A stretch of 64,000 bases of DNA from Syngnathus acus (lineage: Eukaryota; Chordata; Actinopteri; Syngnathiformes; Syngnathidae), in NCBI RefSeq assembly GCF_901709675.1, contig NC_051095.1, forward strand, positions 8,335,956-8,399,955, given 5' to 3'. Numbering within the stretch: the first letter of the stretch is position 1; each line of letters opens with the position of its first letter. Positions 33,565 to 46,520 of the stretch are shown one piece after another. The notes under the pieces are model-generated. The model was not told where the DNA came from and ran no database searches. It saw only the letters and a program-made list of their open reading frames with translations. The position numbers were made by a program, and so were the translations under genes.

Positions 33565-36500
33565 ATGAAGCTATCCGATATTAAGAAACTTAAAGTGGCC
33601 GAACTTCGGTCGAGGCTCAAACAAGCCGGTTTGGACAGCCGAGGGCTTAAGGACGACCTTGTGGAGCGGTTGTGGTCTTTACTGGATGACGACGGCCACA
33701 AAAGGAACACACACGAGCGCGACGTTCAACCACAAGGCAATTCAATTCTCCCCAGACACTATAAGTATTTATATATATAAAAATCGAAGCCTTTACGGTG
33801 GTCTAAAATTGATTCTAAAATCAAAGTGTCATATTTCAGTTCAATCCATACTTCTATTTCCACGATGGCAAGTGATATATGATAAAAGATAATGTCTATC
33901 CTTTTAAAAAAAAATAAATCAACCACCATGTGATTTTGCAAATATGTGTAAGAACGCTGCACTTATCACTGTATAATGGATCCTAACACAGCCGATTTTC
34001 TTCTTTCCCACTTTCAGTTCAACCCTCTCCTCCACCGGTATCAGCCAGGACCCCAGAAATTGTTGCGGCCTCCTCATCCTCTCTACTTTTATCCTCTTCC
34101 CACACGGAACCAGCCAGTGTCACCCCGCCGTGCGGAGCAGCAAACCAAACTCGAGAGTTCTCTGACTCGGCCACGCAAACGGAAGCTGAAAGCATCCCAG
34201 GGTGTCCGTCACCTGTTGATGATGGCTGTCAAGCCGAGAAGAGCAAGCTGAAGCCGGTGGCGGCGGCAGAGGAGGAGCGAGGGCGAGCGTTTTACGAGTT
34301 TAAAGAGGAGATACGGTACAAAAGGTAATGAAGAGCAGAGAATTATATACTAAAAAAAAAGGAGTGTAAATGAACATGTTATTATCCACCAGAGCCAAAC
34401 TACCACCAGCTCCACTGGAGGAAGATGAGGCAAAAAAGGAAGATGAAGATGCACTCAAATTGCATTCATGTGAGTATTTGAACACATTTCCAACCAGCTT
34501 TTATGATAACAGCGACTCATTTTATCCTACTATACTTCCACTTAGACGACAGTCACCTGCACTTCCAAGTGGGCCCTGACGGCGCTTGCGGCCAGCCGCG
34601 ATTCTGGGATAGATTCCCTCTGTTGTGGTCCGGGTGCAGGCTCACCCACGGTGTGTCGCAAGGCAGGGTGGGCTTCGAGGTGAGGTTGGAGAGGAGGTTA
34701 TCGAACCCTCTGCCGGATGGCCCGGAAAGCGACCAGTCCTACGGGATGCGCATAGGATGGTCCTTGATCCAAACATCCCTACTGCTCGGTAAGTTTTTAT
34801 TGTCGTAAATTTGAAAGCAACCGTTTTAGTTTGTCACTCAAAAATAATCGACTCGACTCAAAGTAATGAGGTTATTACTACACGAATGCAAACGACTGTG
34901 ATTTATGTCATCTTTCCAAACGCTTTCTAAGAGGTCTAAGAAACACCCAGACGGCTCCCACAGACTGAGAAACAGGTGGAGTCTAGAGCAGTTTATGTGT
35001 CCAAAAAAAAAAATTAATCGATTGGTTCTCAAGCTGTTTTCAACACTTTAATTGTTAAACCAGTGTGAGACCAGTAGTATCAATTTGTGGGGAAAAAAAT
35101 AGTAATTTGACAGTATTTGGAGATTGATGGTTTTCCATTGATGAAATAAATAAAAATTTTATCAATGAAGATGTAAAAATAAAGATGTAAATATTGTGTC
35201 AAATATTTCCATTTGTCCAGCCCTACTGTATGCCCTATTGCACTTAGTTTGAGATTCTTTAGAAAAGAATGGCAATTGTTTCACAATCACTATTTTGTGC
35301 CTTCAGGAGAAGAAGCGTTTTCTTTCGCATATGATGGACGTGCTAAGAAAGTCACGTGTGGGAGAGAAGAAGAGTTTGGGGAGCCATTTTGTGAAGGAGA
35401 CATCATTGGTTGTTATGCCGTGAGTGAAGTCTGTCTTGAAATTTCTCTTATTACAAACACACACACAGGGTGCTGTTAATGCACATCAGCGGGGAAACAC
35501 TTTGAAACTGGAACATGAAATGATTTTCATAAATTATCCATTATATTGATGGATCGCCCAGTCCATTAATTACTTTGCACTAACTCTGACTGATATCATC
35601 CCACAGTCTTTTTCCACAGATGGCGGCGTTCAGCTCTCCTTCCACAAAAATGGCCGTTTTCTAGGAGTGGCCTTTTCCCTGGATGCGTCCGAGCTTGGAG
35701 GACGTGCCCTGTTCCCTCACGTGCTCTGTAAGAGCTGTGCGGTTCATTTGCTCTTGGATCCCACGGCTCCCCCCTGGTACCCCGTTCCTCCGGGCTTCAC
35801 CCCACTGGCGGCGATCCCGGCCCGGCTGAGACATCCCAACGCGACTGCGCCGAGCTCCAGAGCGCAGAGTGAGGTGAGTGTCTGGCATTGGATCGCTACA
35901 AAGCTTCCTCTTGTATTCTGTCTGTGTCTTTGTCTGTATAGATGTTGTTGATGGTGGGTCTCCCTGGTTCCGGTAAGAGCCACTGGGCCAGAGCTCACAT
36001 ACGGCAGAATCCGGAGAAAAACTACAAGCTGTTGGGCACCGAGGAGCTGCTCTCGTGCATGATGGTTAGCCCAAACGCATCATGTGGGGCAGTCATCGCT
36101 AGTCTCATCCAAGTGACTCAACCATGTGTGTGGTTGCGTCGTGTTTTAGAGCGGGGGTGCTAGGGAACGCCGGCTGCAGCAGGCCGCCTTGTGTCTGACC
36201 GAGTTAATCAAAATAGCCGCTCACACGCCAGGCAACTACATCCTTGACCAGGTAAGGTTTCACTTAATAACAAATGTATTGGGATTGAGCAAATGTACTT
36301 ATGTTTTAGGTTTTCTAAGAAGATTTATCTGTATTTATTTACTTCCATGTTAGTGTTTTATTTTCCTTTTTGTTTTTAGCCAAGAATGCTTTAAGCTCGT
36401 GTTGCTTTTGCTTTCAACTGTCTGAGTATTTTTTACACTGAAAAAGTGAAATAATTTTAAGTCACTTATGTTCACGTTTATATTCTGAATACATGCCAAT

Positions 36501-37714
36501 GAGTACATGTCATTTGATGTAGTACTATATACAAAATTGTATCATCTACTTACATTTGCTATAATTTTACTGTACTGTATTTAGCGTTTTACCAAGACAG
36601 CTAGTTAAATTCTTTATACCTTAAGGTAACTTTTTGTTTCCTCCAACAAATGAATTTTGATTTGGTACCATCTCAATAATATCACAATACATTGTATTTA
36701 AAATATCACAATCCTCTCCCAATTTTTTTCCAGTGCAACACTCTCTTCTCTGCACAGCGTTACAAGCTGCAACTGTTCTCCGACTTCGGGCGGCGCGCAG
36801 CAGTTGTGCTTTTTCCCTTGGCGAACGAGTGGAAAAGAAGACTGTCAAACCACCGAAAGGACGGTGACTACATTCCCGAGACTGCCCTGCTCAAACTCCA
36901 AGGTGGGCTTTGATTTGCGGCGGTCTTTCCAAAACGGCTTCCATGATGCGAGCGCTCCTCCCTTCCAGTCAGCTGCAGTCTTCCCGAGGAGCTCGCAGAC
37001 ATCTTGGACGAATTGCGCTACGTGGAGCTGGAGCAGGAAGCGGCGCAGGCGCTGCTGCAGGAGTACAAAGACGAGGCCCGACGGCTGCTGCCGCCTGTTC
37101 CCAAATCAGAGAAACCCAAGAAGTATCTGCTGAAGAAAAGACCGCACCCGCACGGGCCTCCTCTTCCACCTCACTGGATCGGGACAAGCGGATTGAACAG
37201 TACGTATGAGAAAAGCTATGTCCATCTGTATTTATGCAGCGTATTCACAACAGCTGTGGCGCTTTACAGAACATATGAAATAAGACAACAGAACACACTA
37301 CATAAAACATTGACTACAATACAATAGTAAACAAATTTATTCAAAGTACCGCTGTAAATTACAAATTTACCCCACTTTTTACAGAGAATACTCACCAAGT
37401 GCTTAACATTGGTTAAAAGTCTAAATCATAAAGTCGGACTTGATCATGACAAGTGTGAAAGTTGTTACAGCTGAAAGGAGTTGAGTACTTCTACCCTTAA
37501 TATGCTGTTCATGTTGTAAAATTACGTTTTGACCTTTCCCTTAAGGCTGGAATAACATGCAGTGTTGGAGCCAGCATGTAAGTACAGATTATGTCAGGAC
37601 TTCCAGATTTAGCAAGCAATCAGAGTTGATTTTATGTTGTCTTACTTTTCACAGTGGAATGTGCCTTATGACCAAACCGTGTACTACTGCAGTGGCTATG
37701 ATGGCTACTCATGA
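33565..37714 (+). CDS. hnRNP U-like protein (SAP, SPRY and P-loop kinase-like domains)
   Basis: Twelve exons, 33565-33736, 34018-34324, 34393-34469, 34546-34788, 35307-35419, 35607-35873, 35942-36064, 36150-36251, 36734-36902, 36969-37199, 37546-37577 and 37655-37714 (stop TGA), give 631 residues. A SAP DNA-binding motif is at about 1-43 (LKVAELRSRLKQAGLDSRGL). A low-complexity acidic/Ser-rich stretch follows. A SPRY domain occupies about 185-380 (LWSGCRLTHGVSQGRVGFEV, IGCYA, LFPHVLCKSCAV). A P-loop domain follows with an intact Walker A GLPGSGKS at 399-406. The C-terminus is short and Tyr-rich. The family (HNRNPU, HNRNPUL1, HNRNPUL2) acts in nuclear RNA processing and DNA-damage response. 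Intron 1 has a GC donor (caag|gcaatt), the only junction that keeps phase. UL1 and UL2 cannot be separated here. Synteny suggests HNRNPUL2; the Tyr-rich tail (YDQTVYYCSGYDGY) recalls UL1. Confidence 0.9.
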
Positions 37715-37819
37715 AGAACCGGAAAGGAAAGATAATATTATGCAATCACTGCTTTCAACAATCAAACTGGATTAATATTAACAACAAAACTGCCTTTTCC
37801 CTAAAGTGCCGATTGGGTT

Positions 37820-37825
37820 TTTATT
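37820..37825 (-). terminator. Candidate nudt22 polyadenylation signal
   Basis: AATAAA on the minus strand lies about 46 nt beyond the nudt22 stop. It lies between the convergent stop codons of nudt22 and the hnRNP U-like gene, so the two 3' untranslated regions probably overlap. Confidence 0.6.
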
Positions 37826-37870
37826 GTACAATGTGGAATCGTAGATTGAATGCTCTTTTAAAAAAAAATC

Positions 37871-40492
37871 TCAGATTGAATAAGATCCTAACTGTTCAGG
37901 CTTCACCGTCTGGAAAAGCAGCACAGCTCCCTTGGCGGAAGGACACAGCTCCGACCACATCGGACTGCTTCCGTTCAGGCGCAACGTCTCCTGTTTAGAA
38001 TGTATTCAATTTGAACTTTTTGTAAAGAGTTGGGTTTTTTTAAAGTCAGGATTTCTCACCGCTCTGCTGAGGAACACGATGTCTGTAGATTCATTGGCCT
38101 CCGCTCCTCCTTTCCAGTACAACTCTCGGACTTTGTCGGATGACAGCGAACAACTCAGGACACAAAAGACAAAAGTGAAACTTTTACTAAACCAGATCTC
38201 AGGACATGCTTGAGAGGACAGCAAGGACTGGGAAGTTGGACACGTTGTGAATTGAAAACAAAAGTCAAGATTGTCCATCCATCCATTATCTCTTTGGAGA
38301 CTCCGACTAACCAAGAAAATATATGGCAAAGGAATACAATCTGGTTTTAATGGCAATTTGTCATTAGGGCGGTGCCCCACCCGATGGCATTAATCTTTCT
38401 TCAATTGATGTGAAACTTTGTTAAAAACATGGATGGAAAGAGTACCTCTAAGGACTCTTAAAATACTCCATAGCCATTCAATTCAAGAAGAATCAACCAA
38501 TTTTTAAGTACATAACCTATTCTGCTACCTAGACTCTTCTCACAAATATCGTTCCATTTATGCTATTTATTATCATTATTTTTGTAGTTTAAGTAATACT
38601 GTTTGACACTTTGTGGTAATTGTGATATTGACTTGAAAGCTCCTTGTTGGATCCAACATTAAACCAGCCAAAATCCAGTCAAAAAAAATCATCTGTCATT
38701 ACATCAACCTTGATTTATTTTTCACGCAGTATTTATGCAGTTTGCCGGGTCGATCCTGGATTCAGCCCTTCCTGTGTGGAGTTTGCATGCTCTCCCTGTG
38801 CCTGCGTGGGTTTTCTTTAGGTACTCCGGTTTCCTCCCACATGCCAAAAACATGCATGGTAAGCCGATTGAGCACTCCAAATTGCAAATTGCTTCCTCGT
38901 TTTCCTTTATGTGCCACTTAATTATGTAGAATCCTCAAATCAGAATATGTATACCTGATGTAGAACGCAGCACTTGGTTTTCCAGCACCAATGTTATTCA
39001 ACGCCACGCCCATCATCAGCGGCTCTCCGAGAGCACTTAAGGGAATGTTAACCTGGAGACAATTGCAATTGGCAAATGTTACATCGGATTTCCCACTTTA
39101 ATCACTTTCCCCTAAAAAGCTAATGACGGTAACGTTATTCAAAAAGAAGTTATTCAAAATTTGTAAAAGCAAATTACGGGCATTTCTTGTTTAAATAAAT
39201 TTAAAAGAAATTTTCTTCACTTGTAAAAAAAAAAATTGAGATATTGCTAGTATTTCTTTTGTTATATCCAAATGGCCTTCACATGAATCAGCTCTCACTC
39301 AAAAGGTTGGAGACCCTTGCTAAACATGCTAGTCGTAGTCCCACACCTTTGGACCGGAAAAAGACCCACCTCATCTCTAATCTCAGCACAAATTGACAAA
39401 AAAAGCTCAGTGACGACGGCCACCGGATTCCTCTCTAGCAGGTTCATGTCGATCTTCTCCTCCCCGAGACGCTCGCATGCCACCTGAGAACGACCGCAAA
39501 CATGATCACAACTCTGCAAAAATTGCTAAGAAACGGCAAAGCTTCAGTGCTTCCCGATTTATCATAGTTTTTTTGTTTTGGGGGGGGGGTCATTCATTAA
39601 CTTCTTAACTTTTGCAATGAAGGGTTTCCAGTTACCTTGGGTTCCGGATGCCCGCCAGGAAGGTCCAGCTTCCCGCCTGCCTCAGCCACCTGCTGGCTCC
39701 TCCTGATGAACACCACCTGCCCGTCGCCAGTGCACACAACACCGCCCACTCCTAAAGGCTGTGCCAGCAGTGCCCAGCTGCTGCCAAACTCGCCCTCCCC
39801 CCGTCTGCGAAGCTCCGCCGCCTGGCATGACCAGTTGGTACCCAGGTAGTCTTTGTAAGAGGTGAGGCCTATTTTCAAAGTGAGCAGCGGTGCGATCGCT
39901 TGACCCTGTGTAGAGTCCGGGTTTTGGGGGGATGGAGTGCAGGATGAGACATGAGCGGCAGGCAGGTCGATGTGGAAAGACTGCAGCCGGAATTTGGCGC
40001 CGTCGAAAAGCCATGGCTCCTTGGACACCCGTACGTTCCAGACTTCCTCGATGTGACGTTGGAGAGCGGCGTCCGTATGACGGTTATACCTTCAGGGTAA
40101 GGATTAGTTTTGTGAGATCACATCCTACCTTTATTTGGTCAATGAATAACAGGAGCATTTTTCTGTCCTCTGATCGGTTCATTAAAGATAACCAGTTAAT
40201 AGGGATAGGCGAGTACTGATACCAGCCTTATTTTAGGTATTGGATACGTACAAGTTTTCATCGCAATATTCTTCCATTTTGTAAAATGAAATTTTATATA
40301 TCACAGTCAACAAGTCATCTGTAGTTGTATCTAAACAGTGTTTTGGCCACAATTATCTTTATTCCTCCCATGTCACGTCTTTAGATCTGACCCTTGACCC
40401 TACCGTTCAGACAGCTCCACCTGTACTTGGGACTGCCGGAGGCCCCGCCAGGCTGCACAATGCAGTAACAAAGAAACCTCAGGGTCCATCAT
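37871..40492 (-). CDS. nudt22: Nudix hydrolase 22 (UDP-sugar pyrophosphatase family)
   Basis: Six coding exons, 40492-40404, 40089-39636, 39483-39370, 39052-38955, 38153-38060 and 37990-37871 (stop TGA), give 322 residues (human about 303). Matches to human NUDT22 are the start MDPEVSLLLHC, WLFDGAKFRL, GLTSYKDYLGTNW, QPLGVGG, RRSQQVAEA, DLPGGHPEPK, ANESTDIVFL and WSELCPSAKGA. NUDT22 hydrolyses UDP-glucose and UDP-galactose. The Nudix motif is split by an insertion and an intron, GGHPEPK then VVTELFLSICAEIRDEV, as in the family. An acceptor in front of the start (about 40520) shows an upstream untranslated exon. Two adjacent ATGs (40492, 40489) are possible starts. The gene converges on the hnRNP U-like gene with 156 bp between stops, and points away from dnajc4. 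Confidence 0.93.
38757..38885 (+). mobile_element. Fragment of the same SINE body as 4840-5206
   Basis: The segment carries gtgtggagtttgcatgctct, gcctgcgtgggttttct and tttcctcccacatgccaaaa, but lacks the tRNA-like head and the tail. It lies in the fourth nudt22 intron. Confidence 0.75.
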
Positions 40493-42437
40493 CCAGCTGT
40501 TCTTGTCCACTGTTTCTTCTGAGGAACAATCATTTGTTTTAATGGGGATAGTTGAGTAAAAATACTTTGGTAATGAGTCGATACCTGCCTTATTATAAAG
40601 ATGTCAACTTTCAAGTGCTTGTGAAGGCTGTCGATATGCATTATGCCATAGCAAACAAATCATGTTTTCATCTAAGGAAGGATACGCTATGTAATTTTAG
40701 AATCTCGTTCAATTCCTACAACAAATGGACTTCTTGTTACTTATAGGACAACCCCAATGCTAACGCTTCCGGGTAGCAAAATATTTTTTAGGTGCACTGG
40801 TATAATCCAAATGTGGAGAAGTTGAGAGCGGAAAAAGCTTGATTTAAAAAGTGTTGGATTTAAAAAGTGTTGGATTAAAATTGGTGATACGTACGTATTT
40901 CGTTGACCTCATAATATGCCACGTCCGATACTGGCAAGAAATGTACTCAAACTGGTTTGTCGCGACATTTGAAACCCACCTACGGCTGCTGATCAAGTAA
41001 TGCCATTGGCCGACGAAGGTGCATGTGACCTAAACCATGGAAATAAACTAGTAAACAACACTATAATCAATTTTACCACCAATGCGACAAACATATTTTA
41101 AAACACGATAAACATGACATCAAACAATAATTTACATTTTTTTTCCTGAAGCAAGGTTATCAAGTTTTCTGACATACACGTGCTGGGGGCGTGGTTACAT
41201 GCCAAATGTGAATTGTTCTGAGTCAAGCTAACAAGATTCAATCCATTAGGTTTCGTTAATACAAAAAATAATTCTTAAGATTATACGGTTAAGATAACAA
41301 AACTATAAGTGCCTGTGACGTATTCGCAATCATCCGTTGGAATAAATGCGCGTACAGTTTATATGAATTGTTAATATGAATTGTCAGCTTGAATTCACCT
41401 TCTGAGCACACTATATGTTTTATTTTGAAAGTACATTTCATCGTTTTCCGGGTTTAAACCGAATTTTATCTTACGCAACTGTACCGAGACAACATTGTTA
41501 AGAGCTACACTCTTTCTGGTATGTCAGTTGTTTTGCTTCAATTGCCACATTTATTTGGATTTCAAAGCAAAATGATTTGTCTTTTACCTTCCTTGTTTAC
41601 TCACAACGCTTAGTGGCTTGTCATTCTCGAATGTTGCTAGCATGTTATGAACAACACAAAAAGGTGAGCGAACCCTTCCAGCTAACGCCAAGTACCTTTT
41701 GTGAGTGGTGAGATGGAAGCTGTAGTTTTGATAAGATGGAAATAAAAGATTCACCTTATATTAGTAGTAATAGATATCGTTAGAGATGTTTTGTTCGAAC
41801 AATTGTTGTTGCTATTTTAACTGAACGCCCATGTTGTGTTCCTCAGACGTCAGCAACGTCATCAGGTGATTTGTTCCATTCTCATGTCACCCATCGAGTA
41901 CTGTACTGTAAAATAAATATATAATAATCAAAATAAAATGTCCTTAGATGTAGCTTTCAGGACCACAATTATGAGGGACGCTCACCGGACAACAAAACAA
42001 AAGAAAACAATTATATTTTCAAAATAGTCAATATTTTGAAATGAAAAAGTTGTGCGGTTTTGTTCAGTTAATTTGCAAATAAACTGACAAAAAGTGTGGT
42101 TTCAGAGATAAGAACTCATTTTATCTTGACAACAGAATGTCTTTTTGAGGTAACTTTTGATAATACTTTTGAAATAACGTCGTACTATTAAAATAATAAC
42201 GTTTTAATGTTAAGAAACATAATTCATGTAAAATGTACAGCTTTTTTTTATTGAAATCATATGACTTGATTCTATAAAAAATATTTGACTAGTCTAATAA
42301 ATGTATAACTTTTTTCTTACCAATATATAAATACCTTTTTCAGGCAGGTATTGATTGGCATAAGCAGTGGAGGAGTTAACCCATGTCTGTTGGTCTGCAA
42401 AGGAGCACTGTGTGGTGTCACAACTGCCATCTTTGCC
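40493..42437. other. Head-to-head spacer between nudt22 and dnajc4
   Basis: The spacer should contain both promoters and the untranslated first exons. An acceptor at 42342-42343 (tttttcag) lies 94 bp above the dnajc4 ATG, and another acceptor lies above the nudt22 ATG. A donor-like aaaag|gtgagc at about 41662 could belong to the untranslated first exon of dnajc4. No other gene was seen. A shared bidirectional promoter near 41400-41700 is an inference. Confidence 0.4.
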
Positions 42438-45400
42438 ATGCAGCTGGAGGTGCATCTGCGTCTCTGCCAGAGTTGCATTTGGTGCTGCAAGAGTGGACTG
42501 CGTCTCTTATCCAGGAGTGCTGCACAAAGGTAATCTTTGAATAATATGCACCAATACAATACATCTTTATTTTGCTGTTTCTCAACAACCTTTGCCGTAA
42601 CAAAGCGCTTTACAAAATGCTCAGTATTAATACGTCGCTTCATATTTGTCAGCTGGAATCCGGGCGTTCACTGCCACCGATGAATATATTCGGCAAGTAC
42701 GTTTTTCAACGCTTAGCTGTGTTTATAAAATATTGTAATAACTAAACGGATCTATGTAGATGACGGCATTGCATCGCTTTGGATTTGAGGCCGACACACC
42801 TTTTGGACCACTTGGCATATTCATTTACTGTACCACTTTAGTTGGCTGCGCGCTTTGACGAGTCACCATAAAAACAGATAAACGTTCTCGCTCACATTCA
42901 CACCTATGGACAATTTAGAGCCTGTAGTCAAGCTCGCACGTATGCTTTGGGAATGTGGGAGGGAGGCCAGGACTTCTTAAATATGAAGCAGGCTAGCTAA
43001 CAGCTAGTCCGCCAAGCTGCCCAATCGCCAGCATATTGTGTGTTGTATTCATCCTAAACTATTTGTCGATTGTGTTTTTTTTATACTGTGCTGTGCTTTG
43101 TGTCTGTCATATAAGAAAAAGTGCCAACTACTATGACCTACTGGGAGTCAAATCCGACGCAACTTTGGAGGAAATCAAAAATGCATTTTTTGACAAATCT
43201 AAAAAGGTAATTATGTTTTTTTTTGCACATTTCTGAGAAAAATTAATAATCTGTTGTTGATGTGCCAAAACACACTGAAATACATTCAATGAGTATTCTG
43301 TAACTAACCTTGAAAGAAAATACAATTTGGTGAAGATATGAAATGTTTACTTAAAACTATGTTTTTTTTTGTCATCCAACTTTATTCTCTGCCAAGTAGG
43401 TCTATAGTCTCGAAGATTTACAACCATTTACCTCAAAAAGATCTTTGAATATCTCAAATATATCATTGTATTGGGGACATAAATCTGATGAATAACTTTT
43501 TTTTAACAGGCTATTTAGAAATTGTTCCACCACAAGGTGGCAGTCTAACTCTAATGTTAAGAAATTTGTTTCTCAGCCAGGGTTCATGAGTCCAACCTAA
43601 ACCTGCCAAAATGCTTGATTTTTAATTTGTACTTACTTACCCGTTTGATCTTGTGCAGCTGCACCCAGACAGTGACCCTTCTAACCCAACACTGCACAGC
43701 CAGTTTGTGGAGCTGAACGAGGCCTACACCGTGCTGAGCAGGGAGCCCAGCAGGAAAGAGTATGATTTCAAAATCAGACGTCCCTATAATGGAGGAGGAG
43801 AAGGTGGCCAGGTCTTCAGGTCAGCCTCCAGTCACACCAACAATGGAACCAGGTGATGCCATTTTGTTGTTACTAATTGTTTTTCTAAAGACCCGCTCGC
43901 CCCTATTTACGCCCCTAAATGCCACAAAAATTAAGAAGTTGCCTATTTTGGGAAAGTGAGACTATCCCAACATTTTAATAAATATTAACAACAACAAAAT
44001 ATTAAAACATAATTTTCAGAGGAAAATCTAGTTGTTGGGGTTTTTTTTATGGAAAAATAATAGTATAGTATATTATTTTGAAGGGCTAATCACTTCTATT
44101 ATGAAAATAAATCATTATTTTTCAAGCTGAAGTCATAATAATATGATATCAAAGTCCTAATTTAACAAAGGAAGAAAGTCATATTTTGGCAAGTCAATTC
44201 TAAAAAGTTATATTTTTGTAAAATTACTTAACGCCTTTCATACTGAAAAACAGTGTTAGCCTTAGCATGTCTACTAAAAGGCATGAAGTCACCAGATGCA
44301 ATTACGTTCTTACAATCAATAAGTTACTTAAATTAGGTAACAACTACTACATTAATCCAGTCATTCTCAATGTATGCTACCGGTGGTATGCGGGCTCGCT
44401 CTAGTTGCATTATAAAGAATCATTGCCCACGTAGCACCAGTTGTCTTTTAATTTACAGCACACTACATTTGGAATTCATTGTCAAGAATGGTTTGCTTTA
44501 ACTTATACAATGTGCTATCCATTTCAATTGAATCAGTAAGCTTTGAGATTCTTTGTCCACTAAATCCTTCAACAGCATACTCCATTACTCAGCGTTCTGA
44601 CTGTCAAACTCCAACAGACAGGAACCGTCATGCACCGATTGTATTTCAAACAAGTATATCAGCACAATGTTCATCTGTCGTTGTTTACCGTTTCCCTACA
44701 GCGGCGCGACAGCGCAGGACAACATACGTTACTGGGAGCAAATATATCAGTCCCACACCCAGGAAATGTCCGTGGAGGAAAGGGAGAGGCGGCGCAAGAG
44801 AAACTTCCGCCTGGTGGCCTACTGTTTCCTCACTATGGCGCTCAGCGTCGGGGCACACTTTATCTTCTTCAGGTGAAATTTCATGTCGGCGATGGTGTCA
44901 TTTCAAGGGATGTGGGCTTGGGATCACAGGTGCCAAATGTGACCCTCCGTGTCTCGATTGTTTTAAAACTAGCCGTTAAAATGATAATAACCAAATGCAG
45001 GGACAATTATGTCATATGATAAGAGGATTATTAGGGTTAAATTGTAACTGCCTTTCCCTCTGGCCACATGACTTGTCCATAATTAAACAGTGTTGCTCAG
45101 TATCTGGCTAGCAGTAAACTGAAGAAAAAAAAAAAAACACGTATTGTGGTCATAATGTAACTTTTAGTGGCAATTAAATAACTAATGACAGTAATTCACA
45201 CTTACTGTTGCACTTGTCTTCATCGTTCATTACCTAAAAAGAAGACAAACTATTGATGCACGACTTTGCTAATAATTAAAGATGAACCCTATTTATGTTT
45301 CCTTTTAAATTCCATAAAATCTGGTACTGTTTGATTTGTATTGCGTTCCCTTAACTTGAACCGAACCATTAACTTAAAGGGTACGTCAACCCAAAAATAA

Positions 45401-46520
45401 TGTTTTATGTGCCCCCACCGGTCTAAACACGGCATTCTGATTGATATTCTATTTGCGGAATATGAGTTAAGCAGCAAAATTCACCCATTTTTATCCATCA
45501 TGGGGCGGCTCACTTTGAGAAAACTGGTGACCTGACAGTGGCAAAATGGCTGCCCACGGAAATGGATAAAAATAGGTGGATTTTGCCTGTTTAATTCATA
45601 TTCCACAAATCAAAAATCAATCAGAACGGCGTGTTTCTACAAGCTAGGATGCACAGAATATGGATATTGTTACAAAGAAAATCTTGGGGTTTGCCCAGAC
45701 TAAGAAGGCTGAGATGATCCACCCAATTGATAACATTGAACCTTTGGGAATGTTCTGGGTTAGTATCATGAAACATTCTGCTGATCTTTAGGATTTTTGA
45801 AAAGCGTGCCTGCTTGACTTTAATCAACCATTGCAGGAAGCTGGAAGAGGTTCACAGTAACTTCATGGACGAGAAGGATCGAGTCATCACCGAAATCTAC
45901 AAGGACTCCAAGGAGAGGGCCAGGTTAGTGACAACTTATGTAAACTTACTGTGATTATCGCATTCTCTGGTCTGTTTATCAGATCTTTTTCCTACTTGAC
46001 AATATTTTATCGGCCCTGCCTGGCAGCAACCGTCCCACTGGACTTTGATTTGCGCGCACCACCAATAAATTATCTTTTTTTGTGAATTACCGTGAAGATC
46101 CGTATATATAGCACGTGTAACAGACATATTGTAGCTCATAAATTATATGTAGGAAAATGTTGAGTTGAATGTATTTAAAACAACTACAAGACAGCTAGCT
46201 ACATGCTAACACACAATGGGGGACCGCCATAGGCAGGCTAATGAATAGCATCAGTGCATTTATAAACCTGTTCTGTAACCAATAGTAGTAACACATGGAG
46301 GTTTTATAAAAATACTCGCAGGCTAATATGGTGATTTGAGATAAGATTTTAGTTACGACCGCCGTTCGTCGTAGCTGAAGAATCAGGTCAGCTCTAATTT
46401 ATTTTTGTTCTGTTTTGTTTTTGTAGGGTCAACGGTTTTAAGAAACAAACGGAGATCCTGCGGCAGAAACACACTGAGTTTTTGGAGAAATACAGAATTC
46501 GCAACGGCGGAGAGAAATAG
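42438..46520 (+). CDS. dnajc4: DnaJ (Hsp40) homolog, subfamily C member 4
   Basis: Six exons, 42438-42529, 43116-43206, 43659-43852, 44702-44872, 45837-45923 and 46427-46520 (stop TAG), give 242 residues, equal to the human length. The J domain spans about 33-98 (NYYDLLGVKSDATLEEIKNA, then HPD at 63-65, which stimulates Hsp70 ATPase, then FVELNEAYTVLSRE). A single transmembrane helix is at about 163-182 (LVAYCFLTMALSVGAHFIFF). The C-terminal NFMDEKDRVITEIYKDSKERAR closely matches human NFMDEKDRIITAFYNEARARAR. Human DNAJC4 lies between NUDT22 and VEGFB, and the same order is seen here, although nudt22 is inverted. The N-terminus is cysteine-rich and not conserved. A membrane location is inferred from the helix. 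Confidence 0.94.

Noticed and set aside
36150-36190. Acceptor gctag at 36162 for hnRNP U-like exon 8
   Set aside because: It gives the wrong phase. The acceptor ttttag before 36150 keeps the frame and avoids the apparent stop.
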